From: JAGGTJ01 sp964457545
GTDB taxonomy: Bacteria > Desulfobacterota > DSM-4660 > Desulfatiglandales > Desulfatiglandaceae
Direction: 5' to 3'
DNA length: 64,000 nucleotides
NCBI GenBank assembly: GCA_964457545.1
Contig: CAYWEN010000004.1
Coordinates: 124,001 to 188,000, forward strand
In this document: one piece after another, positions 33,918 through 43,455 of the stretch
Position numbering within the stretch: the first letter of the stretch is position 1
Layout of the letters: the number at the start of each line of letters is the position of its first letter
Notes under the pieces: generated by a model
Told to the model about the DNA's origin: nothing
What the model saw: only the letters and a program-made list of their open reading frames with translations
Database searches by the model: none
Made by a program: the position numbers and the translations under genes

Positions 33918-34252
33918 TAGGAACTGTGATCTTTGTGCTGTATTGTTTTTGTTAATGAAACTGTACGCCCTGATAATTAGAGATGTTTTCTGTATTCAGG
34001 GTTGTTTTATATCTTGATCTTGAAAAACTGTCTCCCCTGTGGGCAGGATCCGAATCAATATAAAAAAAGAGGGTGCAAATTGATTGCCCTCATTTCCTTA
34101 AGATTGTGCATCTTGTATCTGAAACTTTTTATTGTGCTGTCCAAATAATAATTTCCTAAAGATGGCGACTCCATAATCTGTAGAATATTGGATACCTTAT
34201 TACAGGATGTAATCCCCTGTGTTATATAGTAAAATTATAAGAGGTTGATATT
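33918..34252. other. intergenic region nusG-rplK
   Basis: These 335 AT-rich bases include a GGCAGGATCCGAATC stretch resembling repeat linker sequence near 34043. The region likely holds the rplK leader. I see no gene or confident promoter. Confidence 0.35.
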
Positions 34253-34675
34253 ATGGCAAAAAAAGTTCTTGCTTCTGTGAAGTTGCAGGTAGTTGGGGGC
34301 CAGGCAAATCCTTCTCCTCCTATTGGTCCGGCATTAGGTCAGCATGGTGTAAATATTGCTGATTTTTGCAAGGCCTTTAATGCAAAGACCCAGGAGCAAT
34401 CAGGCACTATTATTCCTGTTGTAATAACAATTTATGCTGATAGAACATTTTCTTTTATTACCAAAACTCCTCCAGCTTCAGTGCTTTTGAAACAGGCTGC
34501 CAAGGTAGCTAAGGGTTCCAGTGTTCCAAACAAGGAAAAAGTGGGTGAGGTTACATATGATCAGATAAAGGAAATTGCAAAGATTAAATTTGAGGATCTG
34601 AATGCCAATGATTTGGATGCGGCATGCAAAACAATTAGCGGTACAGCGAGGAGTATGGGGATTACAGTAGTATAG
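34253..34675 (+). CDS. rplK: 50S ribosomal protein L11
   Basis: This 140-residue protein of the GTPase-associated centre has an N-terminal domain KLQVVGGQANPSPPIGPALGQHGVNIADFCKAFN-type region with the conserved prolines that contact thiostrepton-type drugs, and a C-terminal RNA-binding domain (GEVTYDQIKEIAKIK...GTARSMGITV). Length is standard (141). AGAGG precedes the ATG. rplA follows after 150 bases, and this spacer also carries a repeat arm. Confidence 0.97.
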   Translation: MAKKVLASVKLQVVGGQANPSPPIGPALGQHGVNIADFCKAFNAKTQEQSGTIIPVVITIYADRTFSFITKTPPASVLLKQAAKVAKGSSVPNKEKVGEVTYDQIKEIAKIKFEDLNANDLDAACKTISGTARSMGITVV

Positions 34676-34754
34676 TGTTTATCTGCAGACTGGTTTTTGG
34701 GTAGCACTATGTAATTTTTCAGCTTTTCCCCCTGCATAACCGGGCGCTGAGATC

Positions 34755-34782
34755 GCAGAAAAATAGCCATTTACGGATAAAA
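34755..34782 (+). repeat. repeat right arm ahead of rplA
   Basis: GCAGAAAAATAGCCATTTAC followed by GGATAAAA is the reverse complement of the arm consensus. It ends about 30 bases before the rplA ribosome binding site. No left partner is evident in the short spacer. Confidence 0.6.
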
Positions 34783-34825
34783 AAAGCAGGGTCTATATTT
34801 TAATAATAAGGAAGGAACTTTAGAT

Positions 34826-35536
34826 ATGCCTAAAAGAGGAAAAAAATACAGGGAAAAGGCCAAAGCTGTGGATCGAACAAAGAGATATGATCTTAATGAA
34901 TCCCTGGATCTTGTACGTGAGTGTGCTTATGCAGCATTTGATGAGACTGTGGATATTGCTGTACGTTTGGGTGTTGATCCAAGACATGCTGATCAGATGG
35001 TAAGAGGAACCGTTGTTTTACCTAATGGTATTGGCAAAAAAGTGCGTGTTGCAGTTTTTGCAAAGGGTGAAAAGGAAAAAGAGGCTCTTGAGGCAGGGGC
35101 TGATTTTGTTGGATCAGATGATCTTGTTGATAAGGTACAAAAAGGATGGCTTGATTTTGACAAAGCTGTTGCAACTCCCGATATGATGGGGGCTGTTGGG
35201 AAATTGGGCCGTATATTGGGACCAAGGGGGTTAATGCCGAATGCAAAGCTTGGCACTGTTACTTTTGATGTAGGAAAGGCTGTGCAGGAATTAAAGGCAG
35301 GAAAGATAGATTTTAAGGTCGAAAAGGTCGGTATTGTTCATGCCCCTATGGGGAAGGTGTCCTTTGGCGGTGAAAAACTCCTTGAAAACATAGCAGCATT
35401 CCTTAGGACGATTGTAAAACTTAAGCCTGCTGCCAGTAAAGGGACTTATCTAAAGGGAATAGCCCTGTCTTCAACTATGGGACCGGGGATTAAAGTTGAT
35501 CCGCTTAGTGTGAGGGATCTTTTGAAAAGCCAATAA
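34826..35536 (+). CDS. rplA: 50S ribosomal protein L1
   Basis: This 236-residue protein of the L1 stalk has two domains with conserved GVDPRHADQMVRGTVVLPNG, the second-domain segment FDKAVATPDMMGAVGKLGRILGPRGLMPNPK-type (here MPNAK), and C-terminal STMGPGIKVD. L1 moves deacylated tRNA out of the E site and usually represses its own operon by binding the rplK leader. AGGAAGGA lies upstream of the ATG. A 1.6 kb non-coding gap follows, where rplJ would normally come within a few hundred bases. Confidence 0.97.
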   Translation: MPKRGKKYREKAKAVDRTKRYDLNESLDLVRECAYAAFDETVDIAVRLGVDPRHADQMVRGTVVLPNGIGKKVRVAVFAKGEKEKEALEAGADFVGSDDLVDKVQKGWLDFDKAVATPDMMGAVGKLGRILGPRGLMPNAKLGTVTFDVGKAVQELKAGKIDFKVEKVGIVHAPMGKVSFGGEKLLENIAAFLRTIVKLKPAASKGTYLKGIALSSTMGPGIKVDPLSVRDLLKSQ

Positions 35537-35767
35537 CTGTTTGTATCGGTTGGGTATTTTAACGATAAGGTCTGGGCATGGACTGTTTTTTTTGTTTTCA
35601 TGCTATTGGCAAGATTATTGATAGGTCATTATATGGCTATTCCGGAATCTTTTTGATGATCTTGTTCGTAAACATACCTTAGGAACTCTATACCAAATGG
35701 ACAGGTATTTCGATTTTGCAAAACAGAGATATTGTCCGGCTCATTCTGAAACAGGCTTTTCAGGTTC

Positions 35768-35900
35768 TTTTTATTCATAAATGGCCTTTTTGCACAATCT
35801 CAGTCTCGATCTGCAGAATTTTTTGATTTTGTTCAAAAAAACCTTGTTTATAACTTGGAAATTCACCAGTGTCCGTGTTCTGTTTGTGGATGGGCACGAG
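35768..35900 (+). repeat. main dispersed repeat in the rplA-rplJ gap
   Basis: The left arm is TTTTTATTCATAAATGGCCT then TTTTGCACAATCTCAG. The linker GATCTGCAGAATTTTTTGA is followed by an inner block (GATTTTGTTCAAAAAAACCT, then GTTCTGTTTGTGGATGGGCA). Together with 33005 and 25468 it defines the family. It lies in a 1.6 kb stretch (35537-37137) with no supported gene. Confidence 0.75.
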
Positions 35901-36476
35901 GTGATTTTTTGTGTTGCCTGATCAATAGGGCAATCTTGCATATATGTTTTATTGTACATTTTTTTTGTTTGTACATTATTTTTTTATACAGTCAAAGACA
36001 GTAGGTGCTTTTTAAAAATGGGTATATGGGTATAATGATGTGCTTGTATCCTGTTGAGGCTTAAAATCTTGCCTGCCGAGACGAGTATTTTTTATCTTAA
36101 TCAACACTATAACAGACTGTTCTTAAAGCAACTGCTTGTTTAATCAGGTGGTTTTATATGGTAGTTGTTGAAGATGGTTCCCCGGCCTGGTTTGTCTGCA
36201 GTACTTGGGGCAGGCGGGTGCAGATATTGTGATTTGTTATTGATGCAAACCGTATAAACTTTTTGACAGTCATATCTTGTTATTGAAAATCAGTTTTAAG
36301 GCCTTGGCTTTTGTCTGTTGGAGCTGTTTTTTTATGTTTGTTTCTAAATCTGAAGACAGCCCGGCTGGTAGCCATTTTCAGGCATATGTCTCTGCCTTTG
36401 TATCTCTGTTTTAATCAGATGTCCTATGCAGGAAAGGTCTTTTGAACTGATTTGACTCTCCACAGGTATATATTTT

Positions 36477-36512
36477 AGTGCCCGTCCGGAAACAGATTTT
36501 GGTCACTATCTA
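36477..36512 (-). repeat. inner block of main repeat, reverse orientation
   Basis: AGTGCCCGTCCGGAAACAGA followed by TTTTGGTCACTATCTA is the reverse complement of the inner block end. No arms are obvious around it. It is the second copy within the rplA-rplJ gap. Confidence 0.65.
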
Positions 36513-36613
36513 ATACCTTGTGATTTATTGCTTGGTAGTAATTGTTTTGTCCTCTGTTTTTGACTGGAACTGAAATTTTTGCATTATCTTCAATCTTGTT
36601 CAGGACAAGGTCT

Positions 36614-36707
36614 TTTGCATGATGCAAAGGTTTCTAAGAAAGGTGCATGTAAGATGTTTTTTGTCTGATAAACAGGCTCTGATTGAGATTTTGTCAAACA
36701 GAGCCTG
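36614..36707 (+). promoter_or_regulatory. two hairpins in the rplA-rplJ spacer
   Basis: TTTGCAT-G-ATGCAAA (36614-36628) is a perfect hairpin with a one-base centre, or a palindromic site. CAGGCTCTG (36673-36681) pairs perfectly with CAGAGCCTG (36699-36707) around a 17-base loop. They lie 430-520 bases before rplJ, where an L10 leader or attenuator is known in other bacteria; the match to that leader has not been tested. The later part of the spacer, to 37137, shows only a weak CGGG/CCCG hairpin near 37071 followed by a T run. Confidence 0.4.
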
Positions 36708-37137
36708 CTGAATCTGCTTGTATGTGCAACACAGGCAAATTCCTGATGATAAGTGTTGTATATGCTGACTGCAATAGCTTGATAATAAAAACATTTAGAG
36801 AGGATAATCTTTATGGCCGCCTGTCAGGGTATAAGTTTTTTTGCTCTGGATGGTTTTTTTGGGGTGGTCTTTTTTTATTGTTTTCTTGTTTGCCAGGATA
36901 AGTTGTATGCTTTTACTGAAGTCTTGTAAAAGACATCTGTTTGTATCTGTATTTGTTGAATGTGCAGAGTTTTTTGAGCATATCTTCTTGAGCAAAAAGT
37001 TTTCCGGCCAGACTGTCATTGATTATTCAGCCCTTATATGGCCTATATAGATAATCTTAAAGTTATAAGCCGGGTTGTTCTCTCCCGTTTTTTATTGGGA
37101 TATTTGCAGCATACCGTCAAATTGAGAGGAGGTGAAC

Positions 37138-37656
37138 ATGAAAAGAGAGGATAAAGTACAACTGGTAAATGATCTGCATTCTAAGCTTGAAAAGGCTAAC
37201 GGTAATTTTCTTGTTGATTATCAAGGCCTTAATGTTGAGGCTATCAATGAACTCAGAAAGGGGCTCCGGAAATCCAATACTGAATTTCAGGTTGTAAAGA
37301 ACAGGTTGCTCAAATTGGCAAGCAGGGATACAGATACGAATATGATCGTGGATTTTATGCAAGGGCCCTCTGCCATAGCGATTACCTACGATGATGTGGT
37401 TTCTCCTGCAAAGGTTCTGGTGGATTTTGCAAAAGAGAATGAAAAACTTGATATTAAATGTGGTCAGATTGCTGGTAACGTGCTTAATGCAGAAGATGTT
37501 AAACGGCTGGCTTCTCTTCCAGGGAGAGAACAATTACTGGCACAGACTCTTTCTGCTATGCAGGCTGTGCCGGGGTCTTTTGTTAGAGTTTTGAATGCAG
37601 TGATTGTTAACTTGCTGAATGTCCTGAAAGCTATTGAAGAACAAAAAAACAATTAG
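37138..37656 (+). CDS. rplJ: 50S ribosomal protein L10
   Basis: The protein has 172 residues from the ATG at 37138, which follows GAGGAGG; a GTG six bases earlier falls on the binding site. The N-terminal RNA-binding domain (NGNFLVDYQGLNVEAINELRKGLRKSNTEFQVVKNRL) and the C-terminal helix that carries L7/L12 dimers are present. L10 is the base of the ribosomal stalk. rplL follows after 43 bases. In other bacteria L10 with L7/L12 represses this operon through its leader. Confidence 0.97.
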   Translation: MKREDKVQLVNDLHSKLEKANGNFLVDYQGLNVEAINELRKGLRKSNTEFQVVKNRLLKLASRDTDTNMIVDFMQGPSAIAITYDDVVSPAKVLVDFAKENEKLDIKCGQIAGNVLNAEDVKRLASLPGREQLLAQTLSAMQAVPGSFVRVLNAVIVNLLNVLKAIEEQKNN

Positions 37657-37699
37657 TACCCAAGCGTAAATAAAAACAATGGAGGTTTAAATAACGGAT

Positions 37700-38086
37700 A
37701 TGGCTGATAATATTACCAAAGAAGATGTTATTGAATTTATTTCAAATATGACGGTTCTTGATCTTTCCGAATTTGTGAAGGAACTGGAAGAAAAATTTGG
37801 TGTAACGGCTGCGGCTCCGGTGGCAGTGGCAGTAGGGGGTGCTGGTGGTGAGGCACAGGAAGCAGCACCTGAGAAAACCGAATTTGATGTAGTTCTTACA
37901 GGTGTTGGTGACAAAAAGATCCAGGTAATAAAGGTTGTTCGCGCTATTACAGGATTGGGGCTTAAAGAGGCAAAGGCTGTTGTAGATGAGGCTCCTGGTC
38001 CTGTTAAAGAAGGTGTAACAAAAGAAGAAGCAGAGGAGATCAAGTCTCAACTTGAGGAAGTAGGAGCCTCGGTAGAGATTAAATAG
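37700..38086 (+). CDS. rplL: 50S ribosomal protein L7/L12
   Basis: This 128-residue stalk protein has an N-terminal dimerisation domain (DVIEFISNMTVLDLSEFVKELEEKFGV), an Ala/Gly-rich hinge (AAAPVAVAVGGAGGEAQEAA) and a C-terminal domain that recruits elongation factors (KTEFDVVLTGVGDKKIQVIKVVRAITGLGLKEAKAVVDEAP-type, ending LEEVGASVEIK). GGAGG lies 15 bases before the ATG. A 1.0 kb gap separates it from rpoB. Confidence 0.97.
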   Translation: MADNITKEDVIEFISNMTVLDLSEFVKELEEKFGVTAAAPVAVAVGGAGGEAQEAAPEKTEFDVVLTGVGDKKIQVIKVVRAITGLGLKEAKAVVDEAPGPVKEGVTKEEAEEIKSQLEEVGASVEIK

Positions 38087-38220
38087 TATCTGTCTTCAGA
38101 TCTGTATGCTATAGAGTTTCCTGTCCAGATATGTAATGCTTTTTACAATTTTTACAAGATAAAGGCAATTAGGTGTTGTGTAGAGTGCCTTGTTTGCTTT
38201 GTTTGATCCAATACGTCAGA

Positions 38221-38252
38221 TATTGTAAAAAAACAACCATTTATGGATAGAA
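38221..38252 (+). repeat. repeat right arm after rplL
   Basis: TATTGTAAAAAAACAACCAT then TTATGGATAGAA is an inverted arm copy 135 bases after the rplL stop codon. It is the first of several repeat pieces in the rplL-rpoB gap. Confidence 0.6.
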
Positions 38253-38666
38253 ACTGTTTTATAAGGCTGTTCGCAAATTAGGGGTATTTTTCCGAAACCA
38301 GGGTTTACCTGAAGCCTTGCAGGTATTATGCGTTTTAATATTCTTGGAATGTTTTTCATATAACCTGTTTTTATGCGGTCATGTGCGGGTAAGCATATGC
38401 TTTGGGAAAAAGGCTTTGCGTACAGCCTTATGCTTATTAATATCTTCCAACAATACCTATCTGCAAGTGGTTTTGGATTCTCATAGATTTTTACTTGCCA
38501 TTCCTAATCATATTGTTTGCCTGTGTATAAATTGTAAACATATGAATCAAGCTTTAAACATTCCCTTTTGTGTAATCTTGCTTCTGTTTGAAATTGCAGT
38601 CTGACTGTACGATAATTATTGGTAAAGATATCAAAAGATATATGCTTGTTTATTTAAGGTAAATGC

Positions 38667-38706
38667 CTAATCCGGTTTCCACCCATTTGCGGGATTTTTT
38701 TGTGGA
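38667..38706 (-). repeat. inner block of main repeat, reverse orientation
   Basis: CCTAATCCGGTTTCCACCCA, then TTTGCGGGATTTTTTTGTG is the reverse complement of the inner-block part CAAAAAATCTCATTTGCGGG / TTGGAAACCGGATAATG. A forward copy begins 26 bases later, so the pair forms a large inverted repeat. Confidence 0.7.
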
Positions 38707-38731
38707 ACATGTGTAACGCCGCCCTGTAATC

Positions 38732-38817
38732 ATTGATTTCAGTGATCTTGTGCAAAGGATCTTGTTTGCAGAGCGGGAAACCGGATAATGACCAGAATCT
38801 GTTCCTGGATGAACACC
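38732..38817 (+). repeat. inner block of main repeat, forward copy
   Basis: TTGATTTCAGTGATCTTGTG, then CAAAGGATCTTGTTTGCAGA, GCGGGAAACCGGATAATGAC and CAGAATCTGTTCCTGGATGA match the consensus well. With the reverse copy at 38667 the transcript of this gap could form a long stem. The rest of the 38087-39086 gap has no supported gene. Confidence 0.72.
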
Positions 38818-39044
38818 AAATCTATAACTGGCTGTTTTGTCCGGTTGTTATGTCCGGATTTTAATCATGGAAACATATCTTTTTGTGGTCGGATTTTTTA
38901 CATGCCTTTGTCTTGAACAAACCTTGCCCGGTTATGAATGGATATTGATATCGGATAATGTTCGGGCCTGTTTGATCCTACAGTCCTGTTGCAAAAAAAT
39001 GAAACAGATTTTCATCCACATATAGGCAATGGATACAAACAAGT

Positions 39045-39067
39045 TTCCAATCCATAAATGCGGCTTT
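39045..39067 (+). repeat. repeat arm just ahead of rpoB
   Basis: TTTCCAATCCATAAATGCGG followed by CTTTAATGCAAG is a left-arm-oriented copy. It ends about six bases before the AAGGA binding site of rpoB. Confidence 0.6.
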
Positions 39068-39086
39068 AATGCAAGAAGGAAATGCT

Positions 39087-42000
39087 ATGCCAGAAAAAAA
39101 AGGTAATATAAAACGAGTCAGGAAGAATTTTGGGAAAATAAAGAAACTTTTTGATATTCCAAATCTTATAGATATGCAAAAAAGATCTTATGAACGTTTT
39201 TTGCAGAAAGATATTCCGCCTGAAGAGAGAGAAGATATAGGTTTGCAAGCTGTTTTTAACGGGATATTTCCTATACATGATTTTGCCGAGACCTCTTCTT
39301 TGGAATTTGTAAAATATACATTTGAAGATATTAAATATAGTGCTGACGAATGTCTTAATAAAGGCATGACATGGGATGTTCCTTTAAGATTGACTGTGCG
39401 TTTGGTTGTTTTTGATACAGATATTGATACCGGTGTCAAAAGTATAAGAGATATCAAGGAGCAAGATATCTATTTTGGGTCCATACCAATGATGACAGAT
39501 GCAGGGACATTCATCATAAATGGAACAGAAAGAGTGGTTGTTGGACAGCTTCACCGTTCGCCAGGAGTCTTTTTTGGACATGACAAGGGGAAGAAACATT
39601 CAAGTGGCAAGGTGCTTTATTCAGCAAGGATAATTCCCCTCAGGGGTTCGTGGCTTGATTTTGAATTTGATCCAAAAGATTATCTCTATGTTCGTATTGA
39701 CAGAAGACGTAAGTTTCCGGTCACAATACTGTTAAAGGCCTTGGGGTATTCCACGAAAGAGCTTTTGACTTACTTTTACCAGACTGAAGTCATTCGTATA
39801 GGCAAAGATGAATGCTGGCAGGAAGCCAATGTCAAGAACTTATATTCTAAAAAACTTAGCAAGGATATTGTCAATCCTGAAACAGGGGAAATTCTGGCCA
39901 AAAAGGGCGACAAGTATACCAAACGTCTGGACAAGAAACTCAAGGCAAATGGTATAACTCACATTCCCATTGATATTAAAGAGCTTGTAGGCCGTGTTGT
40001 TGTTGATGATCTTGTTGATCCTGAAACAGGAGAGGTCTTGCTCGAGGCAAATCAGCCTATTACAGAGGAGGCCCTTGAACTGATACAGGAAAAAGGAATA
40101 AATGAGATAGAGGTGCTCATTCTTTCCGGGCAGAATGTGAGCAGTACGATCAGGGATACTATGCTTTTGGACAAGATCAATTCTCCGGATGAAGCTGTTT
40201 TGGATATATACAGAAAGATGCGTCCCAGCAGACCACCAACCCAGGAGATTGCCTATAATTTCTTCAATAACCTTTTTTTCAACATCAATACCTATGACCT
40301 GTCACGGGTAGGTCGTCTTAAGATGAATTACCGTTTGAATATGGATGTTCCTCTTGAGTACAGGGTTTTAAAAAGAGAGGATATATTGTTAACAGTTGCA
40401 GAACTGATTCGTCTTAAGAATACGGATTCAGCTGTAGACGATATTGACAATTTGGGAAACAGGCGTGTGCGGGCAGTTGGTGAACTTTTAGAAAATCAGT
40501 ACAGAGTGGGAGTGATCAGGATGGAAAGGGCCATCAAGGAAAGAATGAGCCTTCATGAGGTAGAAACCTTGATGCCATATGATTTGATTAATTCAAAACC
40601 TGTTACAGCGGTTGTCAATGAGTTTTTTGGTACGAGTCAGCTTTCCCAGTTTATGGATCAAACCAATCCCTTGTCTGAGATCACTCATAAAAGGAGATTA
40701 AGCGCCTTAGGTCCTGGTGGTTTAACAAGAGAACGGGCAGGTTTTGAAGTGCGGGATGTACACCCTACTCATTATGGCAGGATTTGTCCTATTGAAACAC
40801 CGGAAGGTCCCAATATTGGTCTTATAGTTTCTTTGAGTACATATGCAAGAGTGAATGATTTGGGTTTTATTGAGACTCCATACAGATACGTACAGGATGG
40901 TGTGGTATTGGACAAGATTGAATATCTGTCTGCTCTTGATGAAAAGGATTATCCAATAGCCCAGGCAAATGCCCCTTTGGATGAAAACAACAGATTTATC
41001 AATGAAGAAGTGACTGTAAGGATAGAAGGGGAGGCAGCAAAGGTTCCTGCCAAGGAAGTTCGCTATATGGATATTTCACCTGATCAGTTGGTGAGTGTTT
41101 CTGCTGCCTTAATACCTTTTTTGGAGCATGATGATGCTAACAGGGCATTGATGGGGTCCAATATGATGCGTCAGGCCGTGCCTTTGCTGAAAAGTCAGGC
41201 GCCTCTTATAGGGACAGGAGTGGAACGAGTCATTATGCGGGATGCAGGTACCTCTGTTATTGCCAGAAAAGACGGTGTTGTGGTAGATGTTGATGCATCG
41301 CGGATAGTTGTCAGAACTACTGATGAATCTGACAAGGGATACACGGATGTAGAAATATATCGACTTGCCAAATTTCAGCGGTCAAACCAGAACAGTTGTT
41401 ATACTCAAAAGCCCACAGTAAGAAAGGGAGATATTGTTACCAAGGACATGACCATAGCAGATGGCCCTTCTTCTGAATTGGGGGAACTGGCACTTGGGCA
41501 GAATGTAATGGTGGCCTTTATGCCTTGGGGGGGCTACAATTTTGAAGATGCAATTCTTGTCAGCGAACGGGTTGTTCAGGAAGATCGCTATACATCGATT
41601 CATATAGAAGAATTTGAGTTGGTAGCAAGGGACACGAAGCTGGGCAAGGAAGAGATTACGCGGGACATCCCGAATGTTGTGGAAGATGCCCTTAGACACT
41701 TGGACGAAAGTGGTATTGTAAAGGTGGGGGCTGAAGTTAAGCCAGGTGATGTGCTGATTGGCAAAATAACCCCAAAGGGTGAGACCCAACTTTCTCCGGA
41801 AGAAAAACTTTTAAGGGCCATTTTCGGAGACAAGGCCGGTGATGTCAAAGACAGTTCCTTGCGGGTTCCGCCAGGTGTTCAGGGTGTTGTAATAGGTGCC
41901 AGGGTTTTTGCCAGAAAAGGTGTTGAAAAGGATGCAAGGGCACTTGCTGTAGAGGCTGAAGAAATAGATAGACTAAAAAAAGACCTTGCTGATGAAATTA

Positions 42001-43211
42001 ATATTCTTGCCAGTATTGTCAGGGACAGGCTTAAGATATTGCTGGTTGGCGAAACGTTAAAGAGCGATCTGCTTGAAAAAGAAAAGGGTGCAACTGTTTT
42101 GCCGGCAGAAAAACCCATTACAGCAGAAGATATTGACAGGATTGATCTTGAAGAATGGTTAGGAGCAGATATTAATGCCCATATGGAAGTTATTGAAGAG
42201 GTGGAAAATATCATCAATAATTATATGGATAAGGTTGAGCGTATTAATATCTTGCTTAAGGATAAAATAGACAGGTCCGATCTTGGTGATGAGTTGCCTC
42301 CGGGAGTTATAAAGATGGTCAAGGTCTATATAGCCGTGAAGAGAAAATTGTCTGTCGGGGACAAGATGGCCGGTCGGCATGGTAACAAAGGCGTTTTATC
42401 GAGGATACTTCCTGTTGAGGATATGCCATATTTTGCTGATGGAACTCCGGTTGATATTGTTTTAAATCCTTTGGGGGTACCTTCAAGGATGAATGTTGGA
42501 CAGGTGCTGGAGACTCATTTGGGCTGGGCGTCCTATGAATTGGGACGAAAGATTGGTGCCATGGTTGACAGTATTAATGGGAAAAAGGATATTGATGCAC
42601 TGAAGGCAAGGCTTAAAGATCTTTTAAGTCCACAGGAATATGAGAATGCTTTTGAAGGATTTTCTGATGAAGAGGTTATAGAAAAGGCTGCTTTGCTTAA
42701 AAATGGCCTTCCAATGGCAACCCCTGTTTTTGACGGGGTAAATGAAGATGAAATCAGAAAGTATTTGATTGAGGCGGGGTTGCCGGTAACAGGCCAGGCA
42801 AGGCTTTATGATGGCAGAACAGGGGAACCGTTCAATCAGGATGTTACTGTTGGCATGATGTATATGCTGAAACTGCATCACCTTGTTGATGACAAATTGC
42901 ATGCCCGTTCTATTGGTCCGTATTCATTGGTTACACAGCAGCCCTTGGGAGGCAAGGCACAGTTTGGTGGTCAGAGACTGGGAGAAATGGAGGTGTGGGC
43001 CATGGAATCGTATGGGGCTGCATATTCTCTTCAGGAATATTTGACAGTTAAATCAGATGATGTTGTTGGTAGAACGAGGATGTATGAAAGAATTGTAAAG
43101 GGCAACAATGTCCTTGAACCTGGATTGCCAGAATCTTTTAATGTTCTGATCAAAGAACTGCAGAGTCTGGGATTAAAGATTGATCTTTTTGAAGATGTTC
43201 ATACGGATTGA
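39087..43211 (+). CDS. rpoB: DNA-directed RNA polymerase beta subunit
   Basis: The start is at the ATG at 39087 (AAGGA upstream), giving 1374 residues, the proteobacterial length. The rifampicin-binding region reads SQLSQFMDQTNPLSEITHKRRLSALGPGG, with wild-type residues at the common resistance positions (Asp, His, Ser). Also present are ETPEGPNIGLI, the beta-flap and the C-terminal DKMAGRHGNKG and GGKAQFGGQRLGEMEVWA motifs. It forms one side of the catalytic cleft. rpoC follows after a gap of 244 bases, longer than usual. Confidence 0.98.
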   Translation: MPEKKGNIKRVRKNFGKIKKLFDIPNLIDMQKRSYERFLQKDIPPEEREDIGLQAVFNGIFPIHDFAETSSLEFVKYTFEDIKYSADECLNKGMTWDVPLRLTVRLVVFDTDIDTGVKSIRDIKEQDIYFGSIPMMTDAGTFIINGTERVVVGQLHRSPGVFFGHDKGKKHSSGKVLYSARIIPLRGSWLDFEFDPKDYLYVRIDRRRKFPVTILLKALGYSTKELLTYFYQTEVIRIGKDECWQEANVKNLYSKKLSKDIVNPETGEILAKKGDKYTKRLDKKLKANGITHIPIDIKELVGRVVVDDLVDPETGEVLLEANQPITEEALELIQEKGINEIEVLILSGQNVSSTIRDTMLLDKINSPDEAVLDIYRKMRPSRPPTQEIAYNFFNNLFFNINTYDLSRVGRLKMNYRLNMDVPLEYRVLKREDILLTVAELIRLKNTDSAVDDIDNLGNRRVRAVGELLENQYRVGVIRMERAIKERMSLHEVETLMPYDLINSKPVTAVVNEFFGTSQLSQFMDQTNPLSEITHKRRLSALGPGGLTRERAGFEVRDVHPTHYGRICPIETPEGPNIGLIVSLSTYARVNDLGFIETPYRYVQDGVVLDKIEYLSALDEKDYPIAQANAPLDENNRFINEEVTVRIEGEAAKVPAKEVRYMDISPDQLVSVSAALIPFLEHDDANRALMGSNMMRQAVPLLKSQAPLIGTGVERVIMRDAGTSVIARKDGVVVDVDASRIVVRTTDESDKGYTDVEIYRLAKFQRSNQNSCYTQKPTVRKGDIVTKDMTIADGPSSELGELALGQNVMVAFMPWGGYNFEDAILVSERVVQEDRYTSIHIEEFELVARDTKLGKEEITRDIPNVVEDALRHLDESGIVKVGAEVKPGDVLIGKITPKGETQLSPEEKLLRAIFGDKAGDVKDSSLRVPPGVQGVVIGARVFARKGVEKDARALAVEAEEIDRLKKDLADEINILASIVRDRLKILLVGETLKSDLLEKEKGATVLPAEKPITAEDIDRIDLEEWLGADINAHMEVIEEVENIINNYMDKVERINILLKDKIDRSDLGDELPPGVIKMVKVYIAVKRKLSVGDKMAGRHGNKGVLSRILPVEDMPYFADGTPVDIVLNPLGVPSRMNVGQVLETHLGWASYELGRKIGAMVDSINGKKDIDALKARLKDLLSPQEYENAFEGFSDEEVIEKAALLKNGLPMATPVFDGVNEDEIRKYLIEAGLPVTGQARLYDGRTGEPFNQDVTVGMMYMLKLHHLVDDKLHARSIGPYSLVTQQPLGGKAQFGGQRLGEMEVWAMESYGAAYSLQEYLTVKSDDVVGRTRMYERIVKGNNVLEPGLPESFNVLIKELQSLGLKIDLFEDVHTD

Positions 43212-43455
43212 TCCGTGTTTTATACGATGATTAAAGCTGTAAAAAAGGTCAAACGCAGTGATTTAAGGAACAAAACCATTGGTAAGACATTTTTTGGATA
43301 ATTAAGTTGTGATGGTTCCGTAGAAAGTTGAAAAACCTGGTTATATTTACGAAGCACTGCTTGTCAGACTTGTTAATAATACAGTATGTACACAATGTAT
43401 GTTGCTAAGATTTTTTAGACTTTTTACGAGGGCATCAGGTTGTTAGGAGGGGACA

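Noticed and set aside
36600..37050. Small frames in the rplA-rplJ gap
   Set aside because: Overlapping frames on both strands with Cys/Phe-rich chance composition and no family match; more likely a leader or spacer.
37069..37098. Terminator-like CGGG/CCCG with T run before rplJ
   Set aside because: The stem is only four pairs, too weak to call as a terminator on its own.
40640..40735. Possible rifampicin-resistance change in rpoB
   Set aside because: The cluster region has the usual residues at the main resistance positions.
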